A DNA stretch of 64,000 nucleotides from Rhizobium favelukesii. GTDB taxonomy: Bacteria > Pseudomonadota > Alphaproteobacteria > Rhizobiales > Rhizobiaceae. Under the pieces are notes generated by a model. It saw nothing but the letters and a program-made list of their open reading frames with translations. It made no database searches and was not told the DNA's origin. Numbering within the stretch: the first letter of the stretch is position 1; every line of letters begins with the position of its first letter. Location of the stretch: NCBI RefSeq assembly GCF_000577275.2, contig NZ_HG916852.1, positions 2,855,001-2,919,000 of the forward strand. Reading direction: 5' to 3'. Shown here piece after piece: positions 53,996 to 62,953 of the stretch. Position numbers and translations under genes: made by a program.

Positions 53996-55306
53996 TCAGC
54001 TGAGCGCTGCCTGGCGCGTTTCTGCGTCGATCGCCATCGCGGCAAAGGCCGCCACGACCAGCAGGCCCGCAAACAGGCCGATGGCCAGGCCCAATCCACC
54101 TGATACGACGAATGCCATCAGGGACGGAGCAAGCAGCCCGCCGAGGCGCGCCATCGCGCCTGCCGATCCCATGCCCGTCGCCCGCGATGCGGTGGGGTAG
54201 AGCTCCGGCGTAAAGGCATAGAGCGCGCCCCACGTCCCGAGCAGCGCGAAGCTCATGACCAGCAGCGACGCGCCAACCAGCATGTCGCTCGGAGAAACCA
54301 CGAAGAGCAGGCACCCCAGCGCAGAAAGCAGGCAGAAACAGATCAGCGTCGGCCTGCGCCCCCAAGCCTCGACGCCATAGGCGGCAAGCGCGTAGCCAGG
54401 TACCTGGGCAAGTGCGACGAACACCAGAAAGCCGTATCCGCGGACGAAGCCGAACCCGTCGCCGGCCAGCTTCGCCGGCATCCAGGTGAAGACGCCGTAG
54501 TAGGAAACGGAAACCAGGAACCAGATCGCCAGGATCAGTGCGCTTCGGCGACGAAGCTCTTCTGAGAAGATCCCTTCCGCCACCTGCGGCGTCGCGACGA
54601 TCTCGTCGTCGGACCGCAGGGGCGCTTTTTGGTGCAGCGCCAGCATCCTGTTGACGATCATCTTGGCCTCGCCTGTCCGTCCGGTCCGAATGAGGTAGAG
54701 GGGAGATTCAGGAACGAAGAAGCGCAGCGTCAGGCCCAGCAGTGCCGGCAGTGCGGTGACCGCGAAAATATAGCGCCAGGGATCGCTCACCCCGGCAACG
54801 CTCGCAGCCCAGGCAGCCAATGCGACGATCAGCGTTCCGATCGCCCAGAAGCCTTCCAGCGCGACCAGCCAGCGGCCACGGCTCTTGGTGGGCAGGAACT
54901 CGGCCATCATCGCGTAGTCGACCGGCAACGTTCCGCCGACCGCCATGCCGGTGAGGAAGCGCAGCACGAGCAGGCTGGTAAAATCGGCAGCGAAGATCGA
55001 AAGCGTGCCGAAAAGCGCGTCGCAGGCAACCGTTGCGATCAACACCTGGCGCCGTCCGACCTTGTCGGCCAGGCGGCCGAAGGCGACGGCGCCGATGAGC
55101 ATGCCGAGAAAGAACAGCGTGCCGGTCTGCAGAGCTTGCGGAACTGTCAATCCAAAGGTGGCTGCAATCGAGGCTGCGGTGAAGCCGACGGCGAGCACCT
55201 GCATTGCGTCCGCCGTCCAGACAAGTCCGAAGATGCCGATCAAGCGCCGCTGGAAAGAACCGGTCCCGGCGCGATCCAGCGCCTCGTCCATGGAAATGCG
55301 GCTCAT
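53996..55306 (-). CDS. MFS transporter
   Basis: A 436-residue major facilitator protein with twelve hydrophobic helices. GRLADKVGRRQVLI after helix 2 is the MFS motif A; RFLTGMAVGGTLPVDYAMMAEFLPTKSRGR and the YTFPELYPT-like AFTPELYPTASRATGMG resemble the aromatic acid/sugar-type (SP/AAHS) subfamilies. ATG 55306 follows GAAGGG. The substrate is unknown. The gene is alone, between phoX and an acetyltransferase. Confidence 0.92.
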   Translation of the reverse strand: MSRISMDEALDRAGTGSFQRRLIGIFGLVWTADAMQVLAVGFTAASIAATFGLTVPQALQTGTLFFLGMLIGAVAFGRLADKVGRRQVLIATVACDALFGTLSIFAADFTSLLVLRFLTGMAVGGTLPVDYAMMAEFLPTKSRGRWLVALEGFWAIGTLIVALAAWAASVAGVSDPWRYIFAVTALPALLGLTLRFFVPESPLYLIRTGRTGEAKMIVNRMLALHQKAPLRSDDEIVATPQVAEGIFSEELRRRSALILAIWFLVSVSYYGVFTWMPAKLAGDGFGFVRGYGFLVFVALAQVPGYALAAYGVEAWGRRPTLICFCLLSALGCLLFVVSPSDMLVGASLLVMSFALLGTWGALYAFTPELYPTASRATGMGSAGAMARLGGLLAPSLMAFVVSGGLGLAIGLFAGLLVVAAFAAMAIDAETRQAALS

Positions 55307-55381
55307 GCTCAAAGCCCTTCAAGCTACTGAAAGATCACGCGAAGCGCGCGCCGAGGCGTAAGGCTCAATACCGCACGCGAT

Positions 55382-55882
55382 CTATTTCCGCCAGCCGATA
55401 GTTCCCTTGAGCCTTACATGCGCATCCTCGGCGAGCGGCACCACCAGCACGCGCGCCGGATCGACTGGGCCCGGAAACGTCAGCGCATTGTGGGCAACCT
55501 TCTCGAAGCCGAGCGGGCAGTAGTAAGGCGGGTCGCCGATGAGAATGACCGCCTCCGACCCCTTGCGCCGCGCTGCGTCGACGGCAATCCGGACCAGTTC
55601 CCGGCCGATACCGCGACCCTTGTGGGACGGCCGAACGGCCAGCGGCCCAAGCAGGTGTCCATTGACCGAACCGGCTTGGACGGGCGTCATTCGCACCGAT
55701 GCGATCGTTTCCCCGTCATCGGTGCAAATGAAGGAAAGCAAAAGGTCGTGTGGCCCCTGCTCGCGGATTCGGGCTGCGGCCCGCGTATGCCGGCCGGGAC
55801 CGAAAGCTTCTTCGTTGATGTGTTCGATAGCAGCGTCGTGCGACGCATCCTCAGTGAGGTAGACCAGATCGTGCTTGTGCAT
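55382..55882 (-). CDS. GNAT N-acetyltransferase, YhbS-like
   Basis: A 166-residue GNAT. LGPLAVRPSHKGRGIGRELVRIAVDAARRKG is motif A, and VILIGDPPYYCPLGFEKVAH matches the YhbS-type C-terminal part. I chose ATG 55882 (MHKHDLVYL); a GTG at 55927 would add 15 residues. Substrate unknown. Stands alone. Confidence 0.85.
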   Translation of the reverse strand: MHKHDLVYLTEDASHDAAIEHINEEAFGPGRHTRAAARIREQGPHDLLLSFICTDDGETIASVRMTPVQAGSVNGHLLGPLAVRPSHKGRGIGRELVRIAVDAARRKGSEAVILIGDPPYYCPLGFEKVAHNALTFPGPVDPARVLVVPLAEDAHVRLKGTIGWRK

Positions 55883-56151
55883 GATGAGACGGAAACCGGA
55901 TAGACAGAATTGATGGATCTCGAGCACGCCCTTTGGCGTTCGGGAGCATCAGCGTCGTCGCAGGTTTCTCGGGGCAAACATCAAATCGGGTTCCAGAAGT
56001 GTGAAATGGCCGATAGCAGGAAAAATTTCGGTCGTCCAACGGAAATTTAGCGGGAGACCACGCGACGTGACGCAGTGTTCAATCTTTGCCGCCTGCAAAG
56101 AAGCAAGAGCTGCGATATGTTCTGCCCCAGGATAATCTGAAGGATTACAAC

Positions 56152-57138
56152 ATGGGCATGCTGGTTGACGGCGTCTGGCATGACGTCTGGTACGATACAA
56201 AAGAAACCAAGGGGCACTTCAAGCGCGCCGCTTCGCAGTTTCGAAACTGGATTACGGCGGATGGAGCCCCTGGCCCTTCCGGTGCAGGCGGTTTCAAGGC
56301 CGAAGCCGACCGCTACCACCTTTACGTTTCGCTGGCGTGCCCTTGGGCGCACCGCACGCTGATCTTTCGCAAACTCAAGAAACTCGATGATCTCATCACC
56401 GTTTCCATCGTTGATCCCCTCATGCTGTCGCATGGCTGGGAGTTCAAGATCGGTGACGGCGCCACCGGCGACCATCTCTTCGGCGCCAAGACGCTATCGG
56501 AAATCTACGTGAAGGCCGATCCGCACTATTCCGGCCGCGTGACGGTGCCGGTCCTGTGGGACAAGAAGGCCAACACAATCGTCAACAACGAGTCTTCCGA
56601 GATCATCAGGATGTTCAACAGCGCCTTTGATCATCTGACCGGCTCAACTGTTGATTTTTATCCGCAGGATCTGCGCGCCGACATCGATGACGTCAATACC
56701 GTCGTCTACGATACCGTCAACAACGGCGTCTACAAGGCGGGCTTCGCCACGACGCAGGACGCCTACGGGGAGAATGTCGTCAGGCTTTTCGAAACGCTTG
56801 ATATGCTCGAAGACCGTCTTTCCAAGGGTCGTTATCTCTTCGGCGATCGGCTGACCGAGGCCGATTGGCGGCTGTTCACGACATTGGTTCGCTTCGATGC
56901 CGTCTATGTCGGTCACTTCAAGTGCAACATCCGCCGCATCGACGACTACCCCAATCTGTCGGCCTACCTGCGCGACCTCTATCAGACGGCGGGCGTCAAG
57001 GAGACGGTGAATTTCCGCCATATCAAGGACCACTACTATCGCAGCCACAAGACGATCAATCCGACCGGCATTGTGCCTATCGGCCCGGCGCTCGATCTCG
57101 ATCGCCCGCATGGCCGTGCCCGACTGGCAGCGGCCTAG
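56152..57138 (+). CDS. Glutathionyl-hydroquinone reductase-type GST
   Basis: A 328-residue protein of the Omega/Xi-type GST family (ECM4/YqjG/PcpF). The N-terminal thioredoxin domain carries the catalytic Cys in LYVSLACPWAHRTLIF (near residue 65), followed by TVPVLWDKKANTIVNNESSEIIRMFN (glutathione site) and the C-terminal helical domain with YKAGFATTQDAY. Members reduce glutathionyl-hydroquinones to hydroquinones. ATG 56152 follows GAAGGA. It is convergent with a NUDIX gene. Confidence 0.93.
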   Translation: MGMLVDGVWHDVWYDTKETKGHFKRAASQFRNWITADGAPGPSGAGGFKAEADRYHLYVSLACPWAHRTLIFRKLKKLDDLITVSIVDPLMLSHGWEFKIGDGATGDHLFGAKTLSEIYVKADPHYSGRVTVPVLWDKKANTIVNNESSEIIRMFNSAFDHLTGSTVDFYPQDLRADIDDVNTVVYDTVNNGVYKAGFATTQDAYGENVVRLFETLDMLEDRLSKGRYLFGDRLTEADWRLFTTLVRFDAVYVGHFKCNIRRIDDYPNLSAYLRDLYQTAGVKETVNFRHIKDHYYRSHKTINPTGIVPIGPALDLDRPHGRARLAAA

Positions 57139-57147
57139 CCCTGGGCT

Positions 57148-57624
57148 CTACCAGACGTGGGCGGGCTCCCGCTCGCCCGCCAGTTCAGCCAGGCGACGAC
57201 GCGTCGCGTCAGTGGTGCCAGACGGCAGATCATCGATCGCGAAGAAGCCGCACTCGACGATTTCCCTGTCCGCTGGGCGCGGTGCGGTCTGCTCCACCTG
57301 TGTCTTATAGAAGAGAACATGGTCGCGTCGGCTGGCGGCCGTGTTGAAATAGATGTGAAACAGCTGCGGGCGACCGAGAATACGCAGGTTCCCCTCCTCA
57401 CGAAGTTCCTTGATCAGCGCCTCCTCGGCAGTCTCATTGCGCTCAAGCCCGCCGCCGGGCATATGCCAGCCGGGCACGTAGCTGTGCCGCACGAGAAAGA
57501 TGCGGCCCGCCGAATCGAAGCAGGCCGCCCGCACGCCCATCGTCATTCCGCGCGCGATCGCGAAATAGACATGCACGATACGCATCAGGAATCGCGACTG
57601 CCAGGGGCGGATGGTACCGATCAC
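57148..57624 (-). CDS. NUDIX domain protein
   Basis: A 158-residue NUDIX protein with start GTG 57624 preceded by GGAAAAA. The box is GGGLERNETAEEALIKELREEGN, with the catalytic glutamates of REExEEx kept as KELREEGN. The preceding MTMGVRAACFD and FLVRHSYVPGWHMPGGG are typical of ADP-ribose/mutT-like members. Substrate unknown. Divergent from the metallophosphoesterase. Confidence 0.9.
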   Translation of the reverse strand: MIGTIRPWQSRFLMRIVHVYFAIARGMTMGVRAACFDSAGRIFLVRHSYVPGWHMPGGGLERNETAEEALIKELREEGNLRILGRPQLFHIYFNTAASRRDHVLFYKTQVEQTAPRPADREIVECGFFAIDDLPSGTTDATRRRLAELAGEREPAHVW

Positions 57625-57698
57625 GCTTTTTCCAATTCCATTAATCCGTTCAAGCAGATGTGTTTGAATTGCAGAGTTACTGGGCTATGTGTCGTCGC

Positions 57699-58607
57699 AT
57701 GTTCAAGCTCGCGCACATCTCCGATATCCATCTCGGCCCCCTCCCTCGCCTTTCCGTCCGCGAGCTCTTCTCCAAACGCATTACCGGCTTTGTGAACTGG
57801 CATCGCAACAGGCGCAAGCACCTTTTCGGCAGCACGCTGGATCTGTTGCTCGATGACATACGCGCGAAGCAAGCCGATCATCTGGCGGTCACCGGCGACC
57901 TGGTGAACCTCGCGAGCGGCTTGGAGATCCGCGCCGCCGCCGCATGGCTGAAAGAACTCGGCGACCCCGCAGACAATTCCGTCGTACCCGGAAACCATGA
58001 TGCCTACGTCCCCGGTGCCTACGAAAAGTCGGTGCGTGCCTGGTATGACAATGTGCGCGGTGATCTTGCACCGGCTGAGTGGCAGGAAGACCGCCACGTT
58101 TTTCCCTACCTCCGCGTTCGCGGCAAGGTCGCCATCGTCGGCTGCTCGACTGCGGTCGCAACGCCCCCTTTCGCCGCCAGCGGCTTCTTCGGTGAACGCC
58201 AGGCCCGTGATACCGTGAACATGCTGCGTGCCGCTGGCGAGGCCGGCCTGTTTCGGGTCGTGATGATCCATCATCCGCCCATTCGTGGCGCAACGTCCTT
58301 CTACAAGCGGATGATCGGCATCCGCCGCTTCGGTGCCGTGATCTCCACCGGCGGCGCAGAACTGGTGCTCCACGGCCATACTCATTTGAACACGCTCCAC
58401 TGGCTGCGCGGCCAGACTGGTCCCGTCCCCGTGGTCGGCATCGCCTCGGCATCGCAAGGGCCTGGAGGGCTGAAACCTCGCGCCGCCTACAATCTCTTCA
58501 CGATCGATGGCTCTCCCGGCGCGTGGGAACTGACCGGCGAGCGCTTCAGCATCAACTCCATGGGCGACAGCATGGGCAGCGAAAGTGCAGATATTTTCAA
58601 GGCTTAG
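57699..58607 (+). CDS. Metallophosphoesterase
   Basis: A 302-residue calcineurin-like phosphoesterase. The metal-ligand motifs are all present: LAHISDIHLGP (D-x-H), VTGDLVN (GD), PGNHDAY (GNHD), MIHHPP (H) and LHGHTHLN (GHxH). Resembles the 3',5'-cyclic-AMP phosphodiesterase CpdA group or UDP-diacylglucosamine hydrolases; the substrate is unproven. I chose ATG 57699; ATG 57687 and GTG 57660 are alternatives. Confidence 0.92.
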   Translation: MFKLAHISDIHLGPLPRLSVRELFSKRITGFVNWHRNRRKHLFGSTLDLLLDDIRAKQADHLAVTGDLVNLASGLEIRAAAAWLKELGDPADNSVVPGNHDAYVPGAYEKSVRAWYDNVRGDLAPAEWQEDRHVFPYLRVRGKVAIVGCSTAVATPPFAASGFFGERQARDTVNMLRAAGEAGLFRVVMIHHPPIRGATSFYKRMIGIRRFGAVISTGGAELVLHGHTHLNTLHWLRGQTGPVPVVGIASASQGPGGLKPRAAYNLFTIDGSPGAWELTGERFSINSMGDSMGSESADIFKA

Positions 58608-58755
58608 CGCCATTTTTGGAATCATCTTGTCGCCGAGCTCACTCGGAAACTCAAAATGACGATATCTTGAATTCGGAAGGCATCCGCGGCCTTGGCAATT
58701 GGCGATCGCCACGTACACTCGTTATCTCTGGACCCATCCATTCACGGAGCGTTGC

Positions 58756-59427
58756 ATGCACGTGGCATCCTTTAGCCTTCGCGGCCTGGCGTTGGCCGGT
58801 TCCCTTGCCGTCGCCGTCTCTTCCGCAGCCTTTGCCATTGGCGACGAGAGCGACGAAACGAAGCCGCCGCCAAAGACCGAGACGACGACGAAATGCACCG
58901 ACGGCAAGATCTGGGACGCAAAGCGCAAGGAGTGCGTGGTTGCGAAGAAGAGCTCGTTCAACGACGACGACCTCTACAAGGCAGCCCGCGAATTCGCCTA
59001 TGCCGGCCAATTCGACAACGCCCTGACCGTGCTTCTCCTTGCCAGGAACCAGAACGATGCGCGCATCCTGAACTACCTCGGCTACGCCAACCGCAAGGCG
59101 GGCAGAATGGAACTGGGGATGTCGTATTACCGCAAGGCGCTGCAGGCCGACGAGAACTATGTTCTGGCACGGTCATACATGGGACAAGCTTTGGTGGAAC
59201 AGGGTGATGTGCAGGGAGCGCGCGTCCAGCTCGTCGAGATGGGATCGGGGCGGCGAGCAGACATGGGCCTACCGCTCGCTACTGAAAACATTAAACGGCT
59301 ACCGCACGTATTGAGGTTTGCCGCACTGGTGCCAGCGAAGAAAAGCTTTGAGAACCCGTGGGATACGCCGCCGGATGCTTGCGAAGTATCAGGTACTTGT
59401 TTCATAAAGGACACAGAAGCGATATAA
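58756..59427 (+). CDS. Secreted TPR protein, likely frameshifted near its 3' end
   Basis: A 223-residue protein as read. It has a Sec signal peptide (cut about residue 30), a Cys-containing segment (CTDGKIWDAKRKECV) and two to three TPR units (YKAAREFAYAGQFDNAL, ILNYLGYANRKAGRMELGMSYY, NYVLARSYMGQALVEQGD). After residue 157 (LVEMGSG) the sequence becomes Arg-rich and unlike a TPR, while the next frame reads GEQTWAYRSLLKTLNGYRTY and stops at 59312–59314, a natural TPR-type ending. A +1 (or −2) shift near 59240–59255 probably created the longer tail. ATG 58756 follows CGGAG. It precedes the ECF sigma gene. Confidence 0.85.
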   Translation: MHVASFSLRGLALAGSLAVAVSSAAFAIGDESDETKPPPKTETTTKCTDGKIWDAKRKECVVAKKSSFNDDDLYKAAREFAYAGQFDNALTVLLLARNQNDARILNYLGYANRKAGRMELGMSYYRKALQADENYVLARSYMGQALVEQGDVQGARVQLVEMGSGRRADMGLPLATENIKRLPHVLRFAALVPAKKSFENPWDTPPDACEVSGTCFIKDTEAI

Positions 59428-59441
59428 ATCGATTTCCTGCT

Positions 59442-59462
59442 GGGCGTTCTGCCCGAACGCCC
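59442..59462. other. Perfect inverted repeat upstream of the ECF sigma gene
   Basis: GGGCGTTC (59442–59449) and GAACGCCC (59455–59462) are perfect complements around a TGCCC loop. It sits between the TPR gene and the sigma factor start (59483). Without a U-run it may be an operator or RNA hairpin. Confidence 0.45.
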
Positions 59463-59482
59463 ATGCACTACTTGGAAAGACC

Positions 59483-59989
59483 ATGCGTCAACCCGTGACG
59501 ACCATCGATATCAGACGCGATCTGGTGGGCCTTCTGCCCCGGCTGCGGCGTTTCGCGATGACCCTTGCAGGTGACGCAGCGAGCGCCGACGAGCTCGTGC
59601 AGGCGGCTTGTCAGCGCGCCATCGCCAAAAGCAACCAGTGGAACGGCGAAGGCCGTCTGGAAAGCTGGGTTTACACCCTCGCCCGCCAGCAATGGAGCGA
59701 TGACCATCGTCGTCGCAAGGCTCATACCTCTACTAAGACCAATGTGACCGATATCCGTGAGGCGAGCCGCGACCGCGCCTCGCTCATCGATCCCGATGTC
59801 ATCCACCGCATGGTTTCCGAGATGCCAGAAGGCACCTCCAGCGCGTTTCTGCTGGTCGTCGTCGAGGGGCGCAGCTATCAACAGACGGCCGACATTATGG
59901 GTGTTGCCGTCAACATCGTCGTCTCACAACTCGCGGCGGCGAAACTGCACTTCGCCAGCGTCGCGGACAATGATCCTCACAGGTACTGA
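59483..59989 (+). CDS. ECF-family RNA polymerase sigma factor
   Basis: A 168-residue sigma-70 group IV factor. Region 2 reads LLPRLRRFAMTLAGDAASADELVQAACQRAI and LESWVYTLARQQWSDDHRRR; region 4 is SSAFLLVVVEGRSYQQTADIMGVAVNIVVSQLAAAK (the usual helix-turn-helix with VxVxSR altered to VNIVVSQL). It is followed by its putative anti-sigma factor, overlapping by 20 bases. Its target promoters are unknown. Confidence 0.93.
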   Translation: MRQPVTTIDIRRDLVGLLPRLRRFAMTLAGDAASADELVQAACQRAIAKSNQWNGEGRLESWVYTLARQQWSDDHRRRKAHTSTKTNVTDIREASRDRASLIDPDVIHRMVSEMPEGTSSAFLLVVVEGRSYQQTADIMGVAVNIVVSQLAAAKLHFASVADNDPHRY

Positions 59990-60833
59990 ATTGCTCGATT
60001 TCAAGAAACTGCCGCTCGATGCTCAGCTGACCGCCCTGCTGGACGGTGAGGCGACGCCAGAACAGAAGCAGGAGCTCGAGCAGCGCTTGGCAACCGACGA
60101 AGGCGCCAAGCGGCTCTACGACAAGCTGCGGCACGGTGCGGACTTCGGGAAGCACCGTTTCGACGATATTCTCAAGGAGCCCGTTCCCCTTGCGCTCGTT
60201 CGGTCGATCAAGAGCGTACAGCCGCCGAAGGCTCCGGTTGCTGCACGCCTTTCGCGGCCTTCGCTGAAGCTTGCGCCGACCGGTCCGCAGGCTCTTGCCG
60301 CGGCAATCATCCTGTTCGTTGCCGGGTGCGGCATCGGTTATTTCGCCGCCGGCAGCACCAGCACCGTGCAGTCGGCGCAGCCGACAACGATCGAAGCCGC
60401 CTCGGATTCGAGCGAGTGGTTGACAGACGTCATCGCCAACCAACGTCTGATCGCCCGCCAGCCGCGTCATATTTTCGAAGTGCCGTCGACACAGGCGGAG
60501 GAAATTTCCACCTGGCTGACCTCAACGGTCGGCGTTGCGTTCCGCGTGCCAGACCTGTCAGATCAGGGCTGGACCTTCCAGGGCGCACGGATCTTCATCG
60601 GCGCCGGCCGGCCGGTCGGTCAGCTCGTCTACACGAGCTCCGATGGCGACCTTGCTTCCATCTGCTTCCGCAAGGACAACTTGCCCTCCGAGGCCGACGA
60701 TTTCAAGGAAACGATCAAGGACGAGATCGGTGTGGTCGCCTGGCACAATGCCGGTACGTCCTATGTGCTCGTCGGCCCATCGTCGGAAGCCTCGCTCGGC
60801 CAGCTCGCGATGCAGGTCGCCACGTCGATCTGA
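59970..60833 (+). CDS. Membrane anti-sigma factor
   Basis: A 287-residue protein: a cytosolic N-terminal part (LPLDAQLTALLDGEATPEQKQELEQRLATDE), typical of anti-sigma domains but without the zinc HxxxCxxC motif; one membrane helix (ALAAAIILFVAGCGIGYFAAG, near residue 110); and a periplasmic C-terminal domain with VAFRVPDLSDQGWTFQGARIF. Start ATG 59970 overlaps the sigma gene; a TTG at 59991 (MLDFKKLP) is an alternative. It should hold the sigma factor inactive until a periplasmic signal is sensed. Confidence 0.9.
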   Translation: MILTGTELLDFKKLPLDAQLTALLDGEATPEQKQELEQRLATDEGAKRLYDKLRHGADFGKHRFDDILKEPVPLALVRSIKSVQPPKAPVAARLSRPSLKLAPTGPQALAAAIILFVAGCGIGYFAAGSTSTVQSAQPTTIEAASDSSEWLTDVIANQRLIARQPRHIFEVPSTQAEEISTWLTSTVGVAFRVPDLSDQGWTFQGARIFIGAGRPVGQLVYTSSDGDLASICFRKDNLPSEADDFKETIKDEIGVVAWHNAGTSYVLVGPSSEASLGQLAMQVATSI

Positions 60834-60911
60834 GACGGTTTAGGCAACCGGCCACACGTGGCGCTAGGTAGCGACCGGTGCGCCCTATTCTCAGCAAGTT
60901 CCCGGAAAGAG

Positions 60912-60935
60912 GCGCAGCGGAGGAGACCGCTGCGC
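60912..60935. terminator. Hairpin between anti-sigma gene and leuA
   Basis: GCGCAGCGG 60912–60920 pairs perfectly with CCGCTGCGC 60927–60935. It lies nine bases after the end of leuA on the minus strand, which then reads CTCTTTCC, a weak U-rich run. Probably ends leuA, perhaps also the sigma operon. Confidence 0.65.
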
Positions 60936-60943
60936 AGATCTTG

Positions 60944-62659
60944 TCAGGCCTTTCCGACCTTGACCTCGAGCACGCGGTTCGCCGCCGACACGATCGCTTC
61001 CAGCGACGCGCCGACGATGTTGGTGCTGATGCCAGCGCCGAAAAGCTTGCCGCCCGGATAGGAGGTCTCGACGTAGGAGATGGCGGCAGCATTAGAGCCG
61101 TGCTGCAACGAATGCTCCGAATAGTCCTCGACCGACATTTCGATGCCGAGATAGTGCGAGAGTGCATTGATGAAGCCGTCGACCGGGCCGTTGCCCCTGC
61201 CTTCGATGCGCTTCGTCTCACCATTGTCGGTAATCTCGGCAGCGACGATGCGCTGCCCCTTGTGCTCCGGATCGGCATAGGTGTGGTGGTCGACGAACTT
61301 GATGCGGCCCTTGGGCTGGGTCACGTAGCGCTCGATAAAGCGGTCATAAATCTTCCGTGACGGCAGCTCCTTGCCCTCTTCGTCGGTGATCCGCTGGATG
61401 TCCTCGCGGAATTCCACCTGCAGGTTGCGCGGCAGGTTGAGCCCGTAGTCCTGCTGCAGGATATAGGCGATGCCGCCCTTGCCGGACTGCGAGTTGATGC
61501 GGATGATCGCCTCGTAGGAACGGCCGACATCCTGCGGATCGATCGGCAGGTAGGGCACTTCCCAGACCGGGTGATTGGCGACCTTGATCGCCTTCATACC
61601 CTTGTTGATCGCATCCTGGTGGGAGCCGGAGAAGGCGGTATAGACCAGTTCGCCGACATAAGGGTGGCGCTCGCCGATCGGCATCTGGTTCGAATACTCG
61701 AACACTTCCTTCATGCGAACGATATTGGAGCAGTCGATCTGCGGGTCGACGCCCTGCGTGAACATGTTCAGCGCCATGGTGACGACATCGACGTTGCCGG
61801 TGCGCTCGCCATTGCCGAACAGCGTGCCCTCGACACGGTCTGCACCCGCCAGCAGTGCCAACTCGGCAGCGGCGATACCGGTGCCGCGGTCGTTGTGCGG
61901 ATGCAACGAAATGATCAGGTTCTCGCGATTGTCGAGATTGCGGCACATCCACTCGATCTGGTCGGCATAGACGTTTGGAGTCGCCATTTCGACGGTGGAC
62001 GGCAGGTTGATGATCAGCTTGTTGTCAGGCGTCGGCTTCATCACCTCGATGACGGCGTTGCAGATGTCTAAAGCCACGTCGAGTTCGGTGCCGGTGAAGC
62101 TCTCAGGCGAATATTCGAAACGATAGCCGCCGCCGGCCTTCGCCGCCATGTCGGAGATCATCTTCGCAGCATCGACTGCGATCTGCTTGATGCCCTGGAC
62201 GTCCTTGGCGAACACGACACGACGCTGCAATTCGCTGGTCGAATTGTAGAAGTGAACGATCGGACGGTTCGCGCCTTCCAGCGCCTCAAAGGTGCGGGTG
62301 ATCAGCTCCGGACGGCACTGCACCAGCACCTGCAGCGATACGTCGTCCGGCACGTTGCCCTGCTCCACGCACCAGCGCGCGAAGTCGAAATCGGTCTGCG
62401 ACGCCGACGGGAAACCGATCTCGATTTCCTTGAAACCCATGTCGAGCAGCAGTTGAAACATCCGGGCCTTGCGGTCGTGGCCCATCGGGTCGACCAGCGC
62501 CTGGTTGCCGTCGCGCAAGTCAACCGAACACCAGATCGGCGCCTTGGTCAGCGTCTTGGACGGCCATGTGCGGTCCGGGATGTTCACCTGCGGATAAGGG
62601 CGGTACTTGATCGCCGCGTCGGGCATGCCTTTGGTCTGGGAGCCGGTGTTCGTGTCCAT
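60944..62659 (-). CDS. leuA: 2-isopropylmalate synthase (actinobacterial-type)
   Basis: A 571-residue enzyme condensing acetyl-CoA and 2-oxoisovalerate, the first committed step of leucine synthesis. The N-terminal region (KYRPYPQVNIPDRTWPSKTLTKAP) and SVDLRDGNQALVDPM place it in the long LeuA type 2 group. Metal ligands lie in LRDGNQ and HPHNDRGTGIA (His-x-His), followed by AGADRVEGTLFGNGERTGNVD. The C-terminal LeuA dimer domain, which binds leucine for feedback inhibition, is present. ATG 62659 follows GGAAGA. A long upstream leader encodes a leucine-rich peptide. Confidence 0.96.
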   Translation of the reverse strand: MDTNTGSQTKGMPDAAIKYRPYPQVNIPDRTWPSKTLTKAPIWCSVDLRDGNQALVDPMGHDRKARMFQLLLDMGFKEIEIGFPSASQTDFDFARWCVEQGNVPDDVSLQVLVQCRPELITRTFEALEGANRPIVHFYNSTSELQRRVVFAKDVQGIKQIAVDAAKMISDMAAKAGGGYRFEYSPESFTGTELDVALDICNAVIEVMKPTPDNKLIINLPSTVEMATPNVYADQIEWMCRNLDNRENLIISLHPHNDRGTGIAAAELALLAGADRVEGTLFGNGERTGNVDVVTMALNMFTQGVDPQIDCSNIVRMKEVFEYSNQMPIGERHPYVGELVYTAFSGSHQDAINKGMKAIKVANHPVWEVPYLPIDPQDVGRSYEAIIRINSQSGKGGIAYILQQDYGLNLPRNLQVEFREDIQRITDEEGKELPSRKIYDRFIERYVTQPKGRIKFVDHHTYADPEHKGQRIVAAEITDNGETKRIEGRGNGPVDGFINALSHYLGIEMSVEDYSEHSLQHGSNAAAISYVETSYPGGKLFGAGISTNIVGASLEAIVSAANRVLEVKVGKA

Positions 62660-62777
62660 GTCTTTTCTTCCTCTTCCCGTCATCTGGCCAGCCGCGTCAT
62701 AACGTATCGGGTCTGGCTTGGCGATGACGAATCCGGTGCGAATGCAATCCGGTTGATCAGCTTTCGGGATTGGTCAC

Positions 62778-62822
62778 GAGGAGCGATGGCCTGGGCGGGC
62801 TTTCGGCCGCCGGGCGCTCCTC
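62778..62822 (-). promoter_or_regulatory. Competing hairpin of the leuA leader
   Basis: On the minus strand GAGGAGCG (62822–62815) pairs with CGCTCCTC (62785–62778). The same GAGGAG can pair instead with CTCCTC (62856–62851) inside the leader peptide's leucine codons, the mutually exclusive arrangement of an attenuator. No terminator with a clear U-run is visible downstream before leuA. Confidence 0.5.
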
Positions 62823-62928
62823 AATGGACCCGGCAACCGCGCGTAAGGCCGAGGAGAAGAAGCGAGGTAAGGGCGCGCGTATTGTCGCGGAGCGCGATGC
62901 GCCCGCGTGCAATCTGCTCAGAAATCAT
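62821..62928 (-). CDS. leuL: Leucine leader peptide of leuA
   Basis: A 35-codon frame beginning ATG 62928 (MISEQIARGRIALRDN) and ending TGA at 62821. Six of about ten residues in the middle are leucine (RALTSLLLLGLTRG), encoded CTT, CTT, CTT, CTC, CTC, CTT in close order. Leader peptides of this kind sense charged tRNA-Leu and control leuA by ribosome stalling; they are known for leu and ilv operons of alphaproteobacteria. It starts about 20 bases after the predicted transcription start. ATG 62946 would add six residues. Confidence 0.75.
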   Translation of the reverse strand: MISEQIARGRIALRDNTRALTSLLLLGLTRGCRVH

Positions 62929-62953
62929 GATGCCCGTGCTCTTCATGGTCGCG

